Shown: positions 1-10,778, counted from the stretch's first letter. The stretch: DNA of 64,000 bases from Marinomonas alcarazii (GCF_003208215.1 NZ_QKLW01000003.1:261237-325236); one strand, 5' to 3'. Translations and numbers: made by a program. The notes: a model not told the origin generated them from the letters alone.

Positions 1-31
1 TCATTGCTTGTGCTGATTACGTTTACCGAGG

Positions 32-1264
<1,233 letters not shown>

Positions 1265-1723
1265 TTATTTGGTGCCTGTGTGACCAAAGCCGCCTTCGCC
1301 ACGTTCGGTGCTTTCGAACTCTGTAACAATGTTAAATTCTGCTTGAACAACTGGTAGTAAAACCAATTGAGCAACACGCTCACCTGGTTCAATAGTGAAG
1401 GTCGTGTTGCCACGGTTCCAACAAGAAACCATAAGTTCGCCTTGATAATCAGAATCGATTAAGCCGACAAGATTGCCCAATACGATACCGTGCTTATGAC
1501 CTAATCCAGAGCGAGGCAAAATAGTTGCTGCTAAATTTGGGTCTTGGATATAAATAGACAAACCTGTTGGTAGAAGTGTTGTCTCGCCAGGTGCAAGGTC
1601 TATTGCCTGATCAAGGCAAGCGCGTAAATCCAAACCAGCAGAACCTTCTGTTGCATAGGTTGGTAGTGGGATTTCTTTGCCAATTTTGTCGCTCAGGATT
1701 TTTAATTGAATCGCTTGTTTCAT
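1265..1723 (-). CDS. dut: dUTP diphosphatase (dUTPase)
   Basis: Hydrolyses dUTP to dUMP and pyrophosphate, keeping uracil out of DNA and supplying dUMP for thymidylate synthesis. The 152-residue protein shows all five trimeric dUTPase motifs in order: GSAGLDLRA (about 28), PRSGLG (about 71), the GLIDSDYQG block (about 87), GERVAQL (about 114) and the C-terminal [10 protein letters not shown] loop that closes over the nucleotide. It lies 35 bases after coaBC on the same strand and is probably co-transcribed with it. A strong inverted repeat follows the stop. Confidence 0.97.
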   Translation of the reverse strand: MKQAIQLKILSDKIGKEIPLPTYATEGSAGLDLRACLDQAIDLAPGETTLLPTGLSIYIQDPNLAATILPRSGLGHKHGIVLGNLVGLIDSDYQGELMVSCWNRGNTTFTIEPGERVAQLVLLPVVQAEFNIVTEFESTERGEGGFGHTGTK

Positions 1724-1758
1724 GGTTATCTTCTCTTTTCTCTTAATTCAGTATGTGT

Positions 1759-2982
1759 TTAAAGCGCAGATTTAATGTGTTGCTGAATAAACGCAACAAG
1801 TTGGGTTGCCAGTTCGCTTTTTGCGGCTTTGTCAGGCAACCACGTTGCGTCTTGCGTGATAACGGTGACTTGGTTTTCGTCTTGGTTAAAGCCAATGTCG
1901 CTGCGTGAGACATCATTGGCGATGATGATATCCAGCCCTTTGCGTTCTAGTTTGCTTTTTGCATACTCGATCACATTTTGCGTTTCTGCGGCAAAGCCAA
2001 CGATGGTTTTTGCACGTTTGTGTTTGGCAAGCGTGGCGATGATGTCTGGGTTTTTAACTAACGTCAGAGTCACTTCTTCTGTGTCAGACTGCTTTTTCAT
2101 TTTTTGGTTGCTGGCAACTTTCATTTTAAAGTCGGCAACCGCAGCGGCACCAATGAAAACATCCGCTTGTGTTGTCATGCTCTGCTCGCAAGCCGCCAGC
2201 ATTTCATCGGCGCTTTTTACGGCAATGATTGTTGCGCCAGCAGGTGGTGCTATTTGCACTGGGCCGCTGATTAAGGTGACCTTCGCACCACGGGCAATCG
2301 CCGCCTTGGCAAGGGCGTACCCCATTTTGCCTGAGCTGTGATTGCTGATAAAGCGAACGGGGTCGATGGCTTCCATAGTTGGACCAGCGGTAATAACCCA
2401 GTGCTGTCCCGATAAATCTTGCTCAATGTGCGAGTATTGAAAATGGGTATTTATGGCGGTAAAAATATCACTCGGCTCGCTCATGCGGCCAGGTCCAATG
2501 TCTCCACAAGCTTGTGCGCCATCAGCTGGCCCTATACTTAAGACACCTCGTTCAGTGAGTAGTGCTGCATTGGCTTGTGTTGCAGGATGGCGCCACATGG
2601 CTTGGTTCATTGCCGGTGCAAGTAAAACGGGCGACTCTGTGGCGATGCATAAAGTGCTTAGTAAGTCATTTGCCATGCCTTGAGCATAACGGGCCATAAA
2701 GTCGGCAGAAGCGGGTGCGATGACAATTAAGTCAGCCCACTTTGCCAATTCAATGTGTCCCATTCCAGCTTCTGCATTTGGATCTAATAATGTACTGCGT
2801 ACAGGATGGCCAGAAACGGCTTGCAGCGTCATCTCGGTAACAAAAGCTTTGGCTCCTTCCGTTAAGACGACCTGAACGTCAGCGCCTGCTTTGGTTAATA
2901 AGCGAATTAGCTCAATACTTTTATAAGCGGCAATACCGCCAGTAATGCCTAATAAAATGCGTTTTTGAGCGAGATTTGACAT
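1759..2982 (-). CDS. coaBC: Bifunctional phosphopantothenoylcysteine decarboxylase/synthetase
   Basis: Carries out two consecutive steps of coenzyme A synthesis: CTP-dependent joining of cysteine to 4'-phosphopantothenate (CoaB) and FMN-dependent decarboxylation of the product (CoaC). The N-terminal flavoprotein half has GGIAAYKSIEL near residue 14, PAMNQAMW near 122 and the active-site loop ACGDIGPGRM near 158. The CoaB half begins at about residue 190 with VITAGPTMEAIDPVRFISNHSSGKMG. The 407-residue length is normal. It is divergent from radC with 109 bases between them and heads the coaBC-dut-argB block. Confidence 0.97.
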   Translation of the reverse strand: MSNLAQKRILLGITGGIAAYKSIELIRLLTKAGADVQVVLTEGAKAFVTEMTLQAVSGHPVRSTLLDPNAEAGMGHIELAKWADLIVIAPASADFMARYAQGMANDLLSTLCIATESPVLLAPAMNQAMWRHPATQANAALLTERGVLSIGPADGAQACGDIGPGRMSEPSDIFTAINTHFQYSHIEQDLSGQHWVITAGPTMEAIDPVRFISNHSSGKMGYALAKAAIARGAKVTLISGPVQIAPPAGATIIAVKSADEMLAACEQSMTTQADVFIGAAAVADFKMKVASNQKMKKQSDTEEVTLTLVKNPDIIATLAKHKRAKTIVGFAAETQNVIEYAKSKLERKGLDIIIANDVSRSDIGFNQDENQVTVITQDATWLPDKAAKSELATQLVAFIQQHIKSAL

Positions 2983-3091
2983 AAAAACTTCTCAATCCGA
3001 TCTGTGATAGATAAGGTTAGCAAGAGGCAGGACGCCTTTTTCTTTAAAATGGGTGCAAGATTAACATGGATCATGGATCAAGGAGTAGATT

Positions 3092-3766
3092 ATGAGTATT
3101 AAGCATTGGCCAGAACAAGAGCGGCCGCGAGAGAAGTTAATTCAGCAAGGCGCTAGCGCGTTAAGCGATTCAGAGTTATTAGCCATTTTTCTTCGTACCG
3201 GAACGCAAGGGATCAGTGCGGTAGAGTTAGCTCGGCAAGTGTTGAGCCAGTTTGGCGGGTTGCGTGCATTAATGTCTGCCAGCCGTGAAGAGTTTTGCCA
3301 AGGTTTTGGTCTTGGTGATGCAAAGTACACCCAACTACAAGCAGTATTGGAAATGTCCAAGCGACATCTACAAGAACAGCTGATGCGCGAAACCGTGTTT
3401 ACCAGTGCTGAACATGTTCGGACCTATCTTTCTTCTCAATTGCGTCATTCGCCACGCGAAGTCTTTGCCGTGCTTTTTTTAGATACTCAACACAGGTTGA
3501 TCCGTTATCAAGAGCTTTTTATGGGCACCATTGACGCTGCCGCAGTGTATCCTCGCGAAGTGGTTAAAGCGGCGTTGCAGTACAATGCCGCTGCGGTGAT
3601 TCTCGCTCATAATCATCCAAGTGGCGTGGCGGAGCCGAGCCAAGCGGATATCAGTATTACTGAAAGAATCAAACGTGCGTTAGATCTTGTCGATGTGCGA
3701 TTACTCGATCACTTTGTGGTCGGCGATGGCTCGCCTGTATCGTTAGCGGAAAGAGGGTTGGTGTAG
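3092..3766 (+). CDS. radC: RadC-family JAB/MPN domain protein
   Basis: The 224-residue protein has an N-terminal helix-hairpin-helix-like region (1-100) and a C-terminal JAB/MPN metalloprotease-like domain with the metal motif HNHPSG followed by a serine/aspartate segment (about 171-183). RadC was first linked to DNA repair, but its biochemical role is unsettled. The divergent coaBC-radC-rpmBG order is conserved across many gammaproteobacteria, so this is the chromosomal copy rather than a mobile-element radC. A GGAG-type ribosome-binding site lies just upstream of the ATG. Confidence 0.93.
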   Translation: MSIKHWPEQERPREKLIQQGASALSDSELLAIFLRTGTQGISAVELARQVLSQFGGLRALMSASREEFCQGFGLGDAKYTQLQAVLEMSKRHLQEQLMRETVFTSAEHVRTYLSSQLRHSPREVFAVLFLDTQHRLIRYQELFMGTIDAAAVYPREVVKAALQYNAAAVILAHNHPSGVAEPSQADISITERIKRALDLVDVRLLDHFVVGDGSPVSLAERGLV

Positions 3767-4009
3767 GCGTTCGTTCGATTTTGTGCCTCATTGTGGTTTT
3801 GTTTGAGACTTTTTATTAGATACTTTATGTTCAAAAGCTAAAGTTGGTCATTTTTTTAACAAAAGAATTGCTCAATGGGTTGGGTTATGGGAAAATGCGC
3901 GCCGCTATATCCTCGGTATGGGATTTTTTTGATTCATAAGGAATCATGCTCCGCCTGAGGAAGTGAAACACTTCCAATAAACTTTCTGGATAGCAAAAGG
4001 TATTTAATT

Positions 4010-4246
4010 ATGTCTCGCGTATGTCAAGTTACTGGGAAGCGTCCTGTTACAGGTAACAACGTTTCTCACTCAAAGCGTCGTACTAAGCGTCGTTTTCTTC
4101 CTAACCTTCACTGGCACCGTTTTTGGGTCGAAGGTGAAAACCGCTACATCCGTTTGCGTGTATCTTCTAAAGGTATGCGTATTATCGATAAAAAAGGTAT
4201 TGAATCAGTTCTTGCTGAAATTCGTGCCAACGGCGAAAAAGTATAA
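4010..4246 (+). CDS. rpmB: 50S ribosomal protein L28
   Basis: Component of the large ribosomal subunit. The 78-residue basic protein begins with [20 protein letters not shown] and ends in the usual [18 protein letters not shown] region, matching bacterial L28 end to end. AAAGGT precedes the ATG. It forms an operon with rpmG 11 bases downstream. The 243 bases after radC give it room for its own promoter. Confidence 0.98.
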   Translation: MSRVCQVTGKRPVTGNNVSHSKRRTKRRFLPNLHWHRFWVEGENRYIRLRVSSKGMRIIDKKGIESVLAEIRANGEKV

Positions 4247-4257
4247 GGATCTGAATC

Positions 4258-4428
4258 ATGGCTTCTAAAGGCGCTCGCGATCTAATTCGCATGGTATCTT
4301 CTGCTGGTACTGGTCACTTTTACACAACTGACAAGAACAAGCGAAATACTCCTGACAAACTAGAAATGAAAAAGTTTGATCCAGTTGTACGTAAGCACGT
4401 TATGTACAAAGAAGCGAAAATTAAATAA
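4258..4428 (+). CDS. rpmG: 50S ribosomal protein L33
   Basis: A 56-residue ribosomal protein, read directly from the sequence between rpmB and the terminator. It begins [20 protein letters not shown] and ends with MYKEAKIK. It lacks the two CxxC pairs of zinc-binding L33, so it is the zinc-independent (C-minus) type. It is translated from AAGGATCTGAATCATG, 11 bases after rpmB, and followed by a strong terminator. Confidence 0.97.
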   Translation: MASKGARDLIRMVSSAGTGHFYTTDKNKRNTPDKLEMKKFDPVVRKHVMYKEAKIK

Positions 4429-4448
4429 TTTTCGGTCTTTGTCAAAAG

Positions 4449-4477
4449 GAACCGACTCATTGAGTCGGTTTTTTTAT
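4449..4477 (+). terminator. Rho-independent terminator of rpmBG
   Basis: A GC-rich stem, ACCGACT paired with AGTCGGT, around a short CATTG loop is followed by a run of seven T. It lies 20 bases past the rpmG stop, a textbook intrinsic terminator. Confidence 0.93.
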
Positions 4478-4590
4478 ATCTAGTAGCAACACCTTGTTCA
4501 TTTGGTCAGCGTATTTTCTGTGGCCATTAGCTGAACTGTATTTTTTACTCAGTATTGTTTGTGTGTATCTAGTCATCATTGAGGTCAAGC

Positions 4591-5409
4591 ATGCCTGAAT
4601 TACCAGAAGTAGAAACCACGTTACGTGGTATCGAACCCAAATTAGTTGGGCGCATTCTTGCTAGAGTGGATATTCGCCAGCCTAAATTACGCTGGTTGAT
4701 CACGCCTGAGCTAAGCTTGGACATGGTGGGAGAGAAAATTACGCATCTTTCTCGTCGTGGTAAATACATTGGTATTCATACATCAAAAGGTACCTTGATT
4801 GTTCATCTCGGTATGTCGGGTAGCTTGTACTTTGTGCCTCCCGAGACGCCACCGCTATTTCATGATCATGTTGATTTTTGCTTTACCGATGGCGATGTGT
4901 GGTTAAGATACACAGATCCACGACGCTTTGGCGCGATTCTGTGGACAACAGATGATTGGAATAAGCATGAGCTAATCGCGCATTTAGGCCCTGAGCCACT
5001 ATCAGACCTGTTTAATGCTGATATGTTGTATGCGCGGGCGAAAGGGAGAAAAGTGCCCATTAAAACCTTTATTATGGACAGCAAGGTTGTGGTGGGTGTT
5101 GGCAATATTTATGCGAATGAAGCGCTCTTTAAAGCGGGCATTCGTCCAGATCGTATGGCGGGTAAAATCAGTAAGGTACGCTTAGCGCGCTTAGTTGAAT
5201 GCATTAAAGTAGTGCTTGCTGCTGCCATTAAACAGGGCGGAACGACGCTAAAAGACTTTGTCGGTGGTGATGGTAAGCCTGGCTACTTTAAACAAGAGTT
5301 AGCGGTTTATGGTCGAGCGGACAAGCCGTGTATCTCATGTAATGCCCCCTTAAAAGAAATTCGTCAGGCTCAGCGCAGCACGGTTTTTTGTGTAAACTGT
5401 CAATCTTGA
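4591..5409 (+). CDS. mutM: Formamidopyrimidine-DNA glycosylase
   Basis: Bifunctional base-excision repair enzyme that removes 8-oxoguanine and formamidopyrimidines and cuts the abasic site by beta,delta-elimination. I chose ATG 4591 over an upstream in-frame TTG (4579) because the enzyme needs Pro2 as nucleophile: the mature start is PELPEVE. A GAGG ribosome-binding site lies at 4581-4584. Other marks are the H2TH region (VGVGNIYANEALF) and a C-terminal zinc finger CxxC-x16-CxxC. The 272-residue length is standard. Confidence 0.97.
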   Translation: MPELPEVETTLRGIEPKLVGRILARVDIRQPKLRWLITPELSLDMVGEKITHLSRRGKYIGIHTSKGTLIVHLGMSGSLYFVPPETPPLFHDHVDFCFTDGDVWLRYTDPRRFGAILWTTDDWNKHELIAHLGPEPLSDLFNADMLYARAKGRKVPIKTFIMDSKVVVGVGNIYANEALFKAGIRPDRMAGKISKVRLARLVECIKVVLAAAIKQGGTTLKDFVGGDGKPGYFKQELAVYGRADKPCISCNAPLKEIRQAQRSTVFCVNCQS

Positions 5410-5591
5410 TCCATGGTTTGTGTCTGCATAAGAATGGCGGCATAAGAATTGCTGTTCAGCTATGATCGGTAATTGTCGTTACCTAGAAAAAGTGTTTTCT
5501 GGATTGGCTTTTTGCTATATACGTAAGAATATTGCTAAAAATGTGCATATTGCGTTGCGGTATAGAGTTAATCGGTTTATTTTTGACCAGT

Positions 5592-5615
5592 TAGGCAAGA
5601 TTTTTTGGTTGCCTA
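5592..5615 (+). promoter_or_regulatory. Leader hairpin before the nucleoside ABC operon
   Basis: The 7-base arms TAGGCAA (5592-5598) and TTGCCTA (5609-5615) flank a T-rich loop, 30 bases upstream of the binding-protein start. It could be an operator half-site pair or an mRNA leader hairpin. It matches no riboswitch I know. Confidence 0.3.
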
Positions 5616-5645
5616 GGAAATATTACATAAATAAGAGGAATTGGA

Positions 5646-6638
5646 ATGAAAGCTGTCTTTCTTGCGTCAGTAACTGCATTGGCTATCTCATCAAGTTTAG
5701 CTCAAGCGGCATCAGAACCTGCAGTTGTTTATGATCAAGCGGGTAAATTCGATAAATCTTTTAACGAAGGTGTTTATAACGGCGTTAAAAAATACACGGC
5801 TGAAACTGGTATTCAGGTTCGCGAATTCGAACCTAAAAACGAAGCTCAAGTAGAGCAAGGCCTACGTCGTTTAGCAAAACGTGGTTACTCTCCAATCGTT
5901 ACCGTTGGCTTTAACATGACCTCTGCTGTTGAGAAAGTCGCGAAAGATTTCCCTGAAATCAACTTCACTATCATCGATGGTGTTATCGATCTTCCGAACG
6001 TTCAGTCTGTTGTTTTCAAAGAGCATGAAGGTTCCTTCCTTGTTGGTGCCTTGGCAGCGATGGCGTCTAAAACCAATACAGTAAGCTTTGTTGGTGGCAT
6101 GGATATTCCTCTTATTCGTAAGTTTGCATGTGGCTACGAGCAAGGTGTTAAATATCAGTCTCCTAACGCAACCGTTTATCAAAACATGACGGGTTCTACT
6201 GGCGCAGCGTTTAATGACCCAACTAAAGGATCAGAGCTTGCGAAGAGCCAGTTCTCTAAGGGTTCTGACGTTGTGTTTGCGGCCGCAGGTGGTACAGGTA
6301 TTGGTGTTTACCAAGCAGCAAAAGACGAAGGTAAGTTGGCGATTGGTGTTGACTCAAACCAAAACCATGTTCAGCCAGGCACTATGTTGACGTCTATGGT
6401 TAAGCGCGTTGATGAAGCGGCTTTCAAAACCTATGCGGATTCTGCCGCTGGTACATGGAAACCTGGTCTAGTTGTATTGGGTCTTGCCGAAGACGGTGTT
6501 GATTGGGCGTTGGATGATAATAATGCCAATCTAATCACGGCTGATATGAAAGCGAAAATGGAAGACATTCGCGCAAAAATTATCAGTGGTGACATCAAAG
6601 TTCACGATTACATGTCTGACAACACATGTAACTACTAA
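5646..6638 (+). CDS. BMP-family nucleoside-type binding protein
   Basis: Periplasmic solute-binding component of an ABC importer. The 330-residue protein has a classic signal peptide (MKAVFLASVTALAISSSLAQA, cleaved after residue 21) and the BMP/PnrA fold, with the DKSFNEGVYNGVKKY motif near residue 37 and the GG-T-GIGVYQAAKDEGK motif near 215. Proteins of this family bind purine or pyrimidine nucleosides. It is the first gene of a five-gene operon with ATPase, two permeases and cytidine deaminase, which supports nucleosides as substrate. A terminator-like hairpin after it probably lets the binding protein be made in excess. Confidence 0.9.
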   Translation: MKAVFLASVTALAISSSLAQAASEPAVVYDQAGKFDKSFNEGVYNGVKKYTAETGIQVREFEPKNEAQVEQGLRRLAKRGYSPIVTVGFNMTSAVEKVAKDFPEINFTIIDGVIDLPNVQSVVFKEHEGSFLVGALAAMASKTNTVSFVGGMDIPLIRKFACGYEQGVKYQSPNATVYQNMTGSTGAAFNDPTKGSELAKSQFSKGSDVVFAAAGGTGIGVYQAAKDEGKLAIGVDSNQNHVQPGTMLTSMVKRVDEAAFKTYADSAAGTWKPGLVVLGLAEDGVDWALDDNNANLITADMKAKMEDIRAKIISGDIKVHDYMSDNTCNY

Positions 6639-6648
6639 CTTTCCAAGA

Positions 6649-6688
6649 AAAACAGTTACTCGCGTTATGTGAGTAACTGTTTTTTTTG
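6649..6688 (+). terminator. Terminator/attenuator after the binding protein
   Basis: The 11-base arms AACAGTTACTC (6651-6661) and GAGTAACTGTT (6671-6681) are perfect complements, followed by a run of T. The ATPase gene starts only 44 bases further on. Partial read-through would give more binding protein than transporter. Confidence 0.88.
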
Positions 6689-6731
6689 TTTTAGTGTGTT
6701 TGATTCTTAAGCAGATGAATTACTTTTAGAT

Positions 6732-8285
6732 ATGACGAATAAAACAATGCCATACGCAATTGAGTTGCGAGACATCAGTAAACGTTTTGGTGCCGTTCAG
6801 GCCAATAAAGACATTTGCTTACAAGTTCCAGCGGGTACGATTCACGGTATCATCGGTGAAAACGGTGCGGGTAAATCTACCTTGATGAGTATCATTTATG
6901 GCTTTTATGAAGCCGACACGGGCCATATAGAAGTGGATGGCAAGCGTGTTGATATTCGTAGCTCTCAAGATGCGATCAATGCCGGAATTGGCATGGTGCA
7001 TCAGCACTTCATGTTGGTGGAAAATTTTAGTGTTCTTGAGAATGTTATTTTAGGCGCAGAAGGCGGTGCGGTACTAAAGAATGGTATCGGTGCAGCGCGC
7101 TTAGAGTTGCAGCGCTTAGCTCATGAATACAGTTTAGATATTGATGTAGATGCAATCGTAGAAGAACTTCCGGTTGGTTTACAGCAACGTGTTGAGATTT
7201 TAAAAGCCTTATATCGTGGCGCACGCATTCTTATATTGGATGAGCCGACGGGTGTATTGACGCCGCAGGAAGCTGATCACCTATTTCGTATCCTAAAAGC
7301 CCTAAAAGAACAGGGCGTAACTGTGTTGCTTATTACTCATAAGCTGCGCGAGATCATGGCTTCCACCGACAATGTATCGGTGATGCGTCAAGGTGAAATG
7401 GTTGCGCACCGAGAAACCGTTAATACCAGTACGGAAGACCTAGCTGAATTGATGGTAGGTAAAAAAGTCCGTCTTACTGTTCATAAAGATGACGCTCAGC
7501 CAAGTGATGTTTTGCTGTCTGCGAAAAACTTGTCTCAGTTTGATAGTCAGGGCGTGAAGCGTCTAAAAAATGTGAGTTTAGAGCTGCGTGCTGGTGAAAT
7601 CTTAGGTATTGCGGGGGTGTCAGGTAATGGGCAAAGCGAATTATTGAATGTTTTGTCAGGTATTACGCCGATGGACGAAGGTGAGATTCACTTTGCCGGT
7701 CAAGTGATTAACGCAAAAGCACCGAAAAATGCCGCACAGATGCGTGATTTAAAGATGGCTCATGTTCCTGAAGATCGCCATAAAATGGGCTTGGTGACGG
7801 GCTTTGAAGCCTATGAGGCTGCGGTTCTTGGTTACCATAACTCGCCTGTCTATAACGGTAAAATTCTAATGAACCGTAAGGCAATGCTTGATGAATGTAA
7901 CGAGCGTATGGCTGCTTGGGATGTGCGTCCACCTAACCCGCACCTTAAAACGGCGAATTTTTCTGGTGGTAACCAGCAGAAAATCGTTATTGCCCGCGAA
8001 GTTGAACAAAACCCTGAAGTGTTATTGATTGGGCAGCCAACTCGCGGTGTTGATATTGGTGCAATCGAAAACATTCACGAACAAATTGTAAAACTAAGAG
8101 ACTCAGGTAAAGCCATTTTACTTGTGTCCGTTGAATTGGATGAAATTATGGCACTAAGTGATCGCATCATTGTGATGTTTGATGGTGCGGTTGTTGGCGA
8201 GCTTGATGCAAAAGACGCTGACGAGCGAACCCTTGGCTTGATGATGGCTAACGCTTTTAATGAAGAAGAAGGGGTATCTGCATGA
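6732..8285 (+). CDS. Nucleoside ABC importer, double ATPase subunit
   Basis: Energises the importer. The 517-residue protein holds two ABC cassettes in tandem. The first has Walker A GENGAGKST (about 44) and Walker B ILILDEPTGVLTP. The second has a modified Walker A, GVSGNGQSE (about 297), signature FSGGNQQK (about 414) and GQPTRGVDIG. An altered second cassette is normal for the sugar/nucleoside (RbsA/YufO) group. Its stop codon overlaps the next permease start by four bases, so the two are translationally coupled. Confidence 0.93.
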   Translation: MTNKTMPYAIELRDISKRFGAVQANKDICLQVPAGTIHGIIGENGAGKSTLMSIIYGFYEADTGHIEVDGKRVDIRSSQDAINAGIGMVHQHFMLVENFSVLENVILGAEGGAVLKNGIGAARLELQRLAHEYSLDIDVDAIVEELPVGLQQRVEILKALYRGARILILDEPTGVLTPQEADHLFRILKALKEQGVTVLLITHKLREIMASTDNVSVMRQGEMVAHRETVNTSTEDLAELMVGKKVRLTVHKDDAQPSDVLLSAKNLSQFDSQGVKRLKNVSLELRAGEILGIAGVSGNGQSELLNVLSGITPMDEGEIHFAGQVINAKAPKNAAQMRDLKMAHVPEDRHKMGLVTGFEAYEAAVLGYHNSPVYNGKILMNRKAMLDECNERMAAWDVRPPNPHLKTANFSGGNQQKIVIAREVEQNPEVLLIGQPTRGVDIGAIENIHEQIVKLRDSGKAILLVSVELDEIMALSDRIIVMFDGAVVGELDAKDADERTLGLMMANAFNEEEGVSA

Positions 8286-9379
8286 GTCAGGCAAAAGTTC
8301 CTGCTTGGGTAAATGTCGCCCTTATCCCGCTGTTAAATATTTTATTGGCGTTTCTAGTATCTGGCTTGGTGATTCTTGCTATTGGTGAAAATCCGATTGA
8401 GGCCGCTGGTTATTTGATCTATGGCGCTTTTGGTTACGATGAAGGTATCGGTTATACATTGTATTACGCGACCAACTTGATCTTCACTGGCTTGGCGGTA
8501 TCTGTTGCCTTTAAAGGCGGTTTATTCAACATCGGTGGTGAGGGGCAGGCCTATATCGGTGGTCTAGGTGTTGGTTTGATCTGTTTGTCATTGGACCACA
8601 CGATGCCGTTGTATGTGATTGCGCCTTTGGCGGTGATCGGGGCGGCGGTTTTCGGTGCTGCATGGGGTTACATCCCAGCTTATTTACAAGCTCGTCGTGG
8701 TAGTCATATTGTTATCACCACCATCATGTTTAACTTTATTGCGTCTTCGTTGATGGTTTACTTGATAGTGAACTGGTTAAAAGAAGACGGCCGTATGGCG
8801 CCAAACAGTCGCACATTTGAAGAAAATGCTTGGCTGCCGTATTTGCATGAACTCTTTTCGCCTCTAGGCATTAATATCGGTGACTCGCCATTGAACTTGT
8901 CGTTCATTTGGGCTTTGTTGTGCTGTGTCTTTGTCTGGGGATTGGTTTGGCATACTCGTTGGGGTTACCAGTTAAGAACATTGGGAACCAATCCAACGGC
9001 GGCACGTTATGCTGGTATTGATACTGCTAAAGTAACCATTTGGGCGATGTTGATTTCTGGTGGCTTGGCTGGTTTTGTTGGTCTGAATGAAATCATGGGT
9101 GTGAACCATAATTTATTGCTTAACTTCACAGCAGGTTATGGTTTTGCGGGTATCGCGGTAGCCTTGATGGGGCGTAACAATCCGATTGGTATCATTTTGG
9201 CGGCAATCTTATTTGGTGCCTTGTATCAAGGTGGCGCCGAATTGGCATTCGAGCTACCAACCATTACGCCTGAAATCGTTGTGGTAATTCAGGGTTTGGT
9301 GATTTTGTTCTCTGGTGCGCTTGAGCATATGTTCAAAGATCGTATCGAAGGCTTTTTTATTCGCAGAGCGGTCGCGTAG
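8282..9379 (+). CDS. Nucleoside ABC importer, permease 1
   Basis: Inner-membrane permease of the BPD_transp_2 (YufP-like) family, 365 residues, with about eight to ten hydrophobic segments starting at residues 10-32. The conserved cytoplasmic loop RTLGTNPTAARYAGI (about 233) is the ATPase-contact region. ATGA overlap with the upstream ATPase and nine bases to the second permease indicate a tight operon. Confidence 0.9.
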   Translation: MSQAKVPAWVNVALIPLLNILLAFLVSGLVILAIGENPIEAAGYLIYGAFGYDEGIGYTLYYATNLIFTGLAVSVAFKGGLFNIGGEGQAYIGGLGVGLICLSLDHTMPLYVIAPLAVIGAAVFGAAWGYIPAYLQARRGSHIVITTIMFNFIASSLMVYLIVNWLKEDGRMAPNSRTFEENAWLPYLHELFSPLGINIGDSPLNLSFIWALLCCVFVWGLVWHTRWGYQLRTLGTNPTAARYAGIDTAKVTIWAMLISGGLAGFVGLNEIMGVNHNLLLNFTAGYGFAGIAVALMGRNNPIGIILAAILFGALYQGGAELAFELPTITPEIVVVIQGLVILFSGALEHMFKDRIEGFFIRRAVA

Positions 9380-9388
9380 GGGAAGATT

Positions 9389-10357
9389 ATGTTTGAAACA
9401 TTGATACTTATGTTGGACGCGACAATGCGCGTTTCTACTCCGCTTATTTTTGCTGCATTAGCAGGCTTATTTTCTGAGCGTGCGGGCATTGTTGATATTG
9501 GTCTAGAAGGTAAAATTCTAGGCAGTGCCTTTGCAGCGGCAGCGGCAGCGTCTGTTTTTGGGTCTGCTTGGATAGGTTTGTGCTTCGGTATCGTTGCTTC
9601 CATTTGCTTAGCGATGATCCATGGCTTTGCTTGTATCACTCACCGTGGTGATCACATCGTGTCTGGTGTAGCGATTAATACCATAGTTGCCGGCTTGACG
9701 GTGACCTTATCTATGTACTGGTTTGGTATGGGAGGGCAAACCCCAGCATTGGTTGGTGATGCGCGCTTCTTAGATATCACCTTCCCATTTGCTGACGCAA
9801 TAGCAAGTGTGCCAGTGATTGGGCCTATTTATTCGAATTTGCTCAGCGGTCATAACATTTTGGTGTATTTGGCATTCGCTATGGTGCCTGTGACCTATTG
9901 GGTGATTTATAAGACTCGTTTTGGTTTACGCCTTCGTGCCGTGGGTGAGAACCCTCATGCGGTCGATACGGCTGGTATTTCGGTGGCTTTCATTCGTTAT
10001 CGTGCTTTGATCATTTGTGGCATCTTGTGTGGTCTTGCAGGTGCGTACTTGTCTACAGCCCACAATGCTGGCTTCCTGAAAGACATGAGCGCAGGTAAAG
10101 GCTACATGGCACTCGCAGCGCTTATCTTTGGTAAGTGGCGTCCAGTCCCTGTGTTGCTCGCTTGTTTGCTGTTTGGTTTCTTAGATGCTGTGGCGGTTCG
10201 TATGCAGGGCGTTGAGATTCCAGGTATTGGCCAAGTGCCAGTGCAGGCGATTGAAGTGTTACCATACGTATTAACTGTCTTGTTGCTTGCGGGCTTCATC
10301 GGCAAAGCCATTGGTCCTAAGGCCATAGGTCGTCCTTACGTGAAAGAGAGAGCTTAG
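9389..10357 (+). CDS. Nucleoside ABC importer, permease 2
   Basis: Second membrane subunit (YufQ-like), 322 residues and highly hydrophobic. Near the N-terminus it has the family motif FSERAGIVDIGLEGK, and around residue 190 the ATPase-contact loop LRAVGENPHAVDTAGI. An alanine-rich stretch (residues 49-55) is encoded by a GCAGCGGCAGCGGCAGC triplet run. It is followed one base later by cytidine deaminase. Confidence 0.9.
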   Translation: MFETLILMLDATMRVSTPLIFAALAGLFSERAGIVDIGLEGKILGSAFAAAAAASVFGSAWIGLCFGIVASICLAMIHGFACITHRGDHIVSGVAINTIVAGLTVTLSMYWFGMGGQTPALVGDARFLDITFPFADAIASVPVIGPIYSNLLSGHNILVYLAFAMVPVTYWVIYKTRFGLRLRAVGENPHAVDTAGISVAFIRYRALIICGILCGLAGAYLSTAHNAGFLKDMSAGKGYMALAALIFGKWRPVPVLLACLLFGFLDAVAVRMQGVEIPGIGQVPVQAIEVLPYVLTVLLLAGFIGKAIGPKAIGRPYVKERA

Positions 10358-10358
10358 T

Positions 10359-10778
10359 ATGTCTAATAGGGCGCAAAATACTGAGCTTTTTGAGCTAGCG
10401 AAAACAGCGATGAATAAAGCCTACGTGCCTTATTCTCGTTTTCATGTTGGTGCTGCAATCTTAACGGCGGATGGTCAGTTTTATTCCGGCTGTAACGTAG
10501 AGAACGCCGCGTTTCCAGAAGGCACTTGTGCCGAAGCAGGTGCAATTGCGTCTATGGTGCTGGGCGGTGAAACCTTGATTAAAGACATCTATGTTATTGG
10601 TAAAGGTGAAGAGCTGGTCACGCCTTGTGGCGGTTGCCGTCAGAAGATTCGTGAGTTCTCTTCTGCGGACACTATGATTCATATTTGTGGTGAGGAAGGG
10701 GTAAGAAAATCCCTTACTATGAATGAATTGCTGCCATTTTCCTTCGGCCCTGAAAATTTAGAACAAGCAGCAAGCTAG
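10359..10778 (+). CDS. cdd: Cytidine deaminase
   Basis: Zinc-dependent deamination of cytidine and deoxycytidine to uridine and deoxyuridine. This is the small tetrameric type (139 residues), with ligands Cys57 (in CAE, Glu59 catalytic), Cys90 and Cys93 (PCGGC). The residue after CAE is Ala rather than the Arg of the Bacillus enzyme; the CAEAGAI form is familiar from proteobacterial homologues. It is the last gene of the nucleoside ABC operon, one base after permease 2, so imported pyrimidine nucleosides can be salvaged directly. Confidence 0.95.
   Translation: MSNRAQNTELFELAKTAMNKAYVPYSRFHVGAAILTADGQFYSGCNVENAAFPEGTCAEAGAIASMVLGGETLIKDIYVIGKGEELVTPCGGCRQKIREFSSADTMIHICGEEGVRKSLTMNELLPFSFGPENLEQAAS

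Noticed and set aside
4579-4590. TTG start for mutM adding four residues
   Set aside because: The enzyme needs Pro2 as the catalytic amine, so translation must begin at ATG 4591.
5410-5645. Possible purine riboswitch before the nucleoside operon
   Set aside because: Only one simple hairpin is visible; I see no three-way junction or conserved loop bases of a purine aptamer.
5462-5734. 90-codon ORF upstream of the BMP receptor
   Set aside because: It overlaps the true receptor start in another frame, has no ribosome-binding site or recognisable domain, and has poor codon use.
9530-9556. GCAGCGGCAGC triplet run as a phase-variable repeat
   Set aside because: It is a short, imperfect alanine run inside a permease helix. 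Length changes would keep frame, so it is not a switch.
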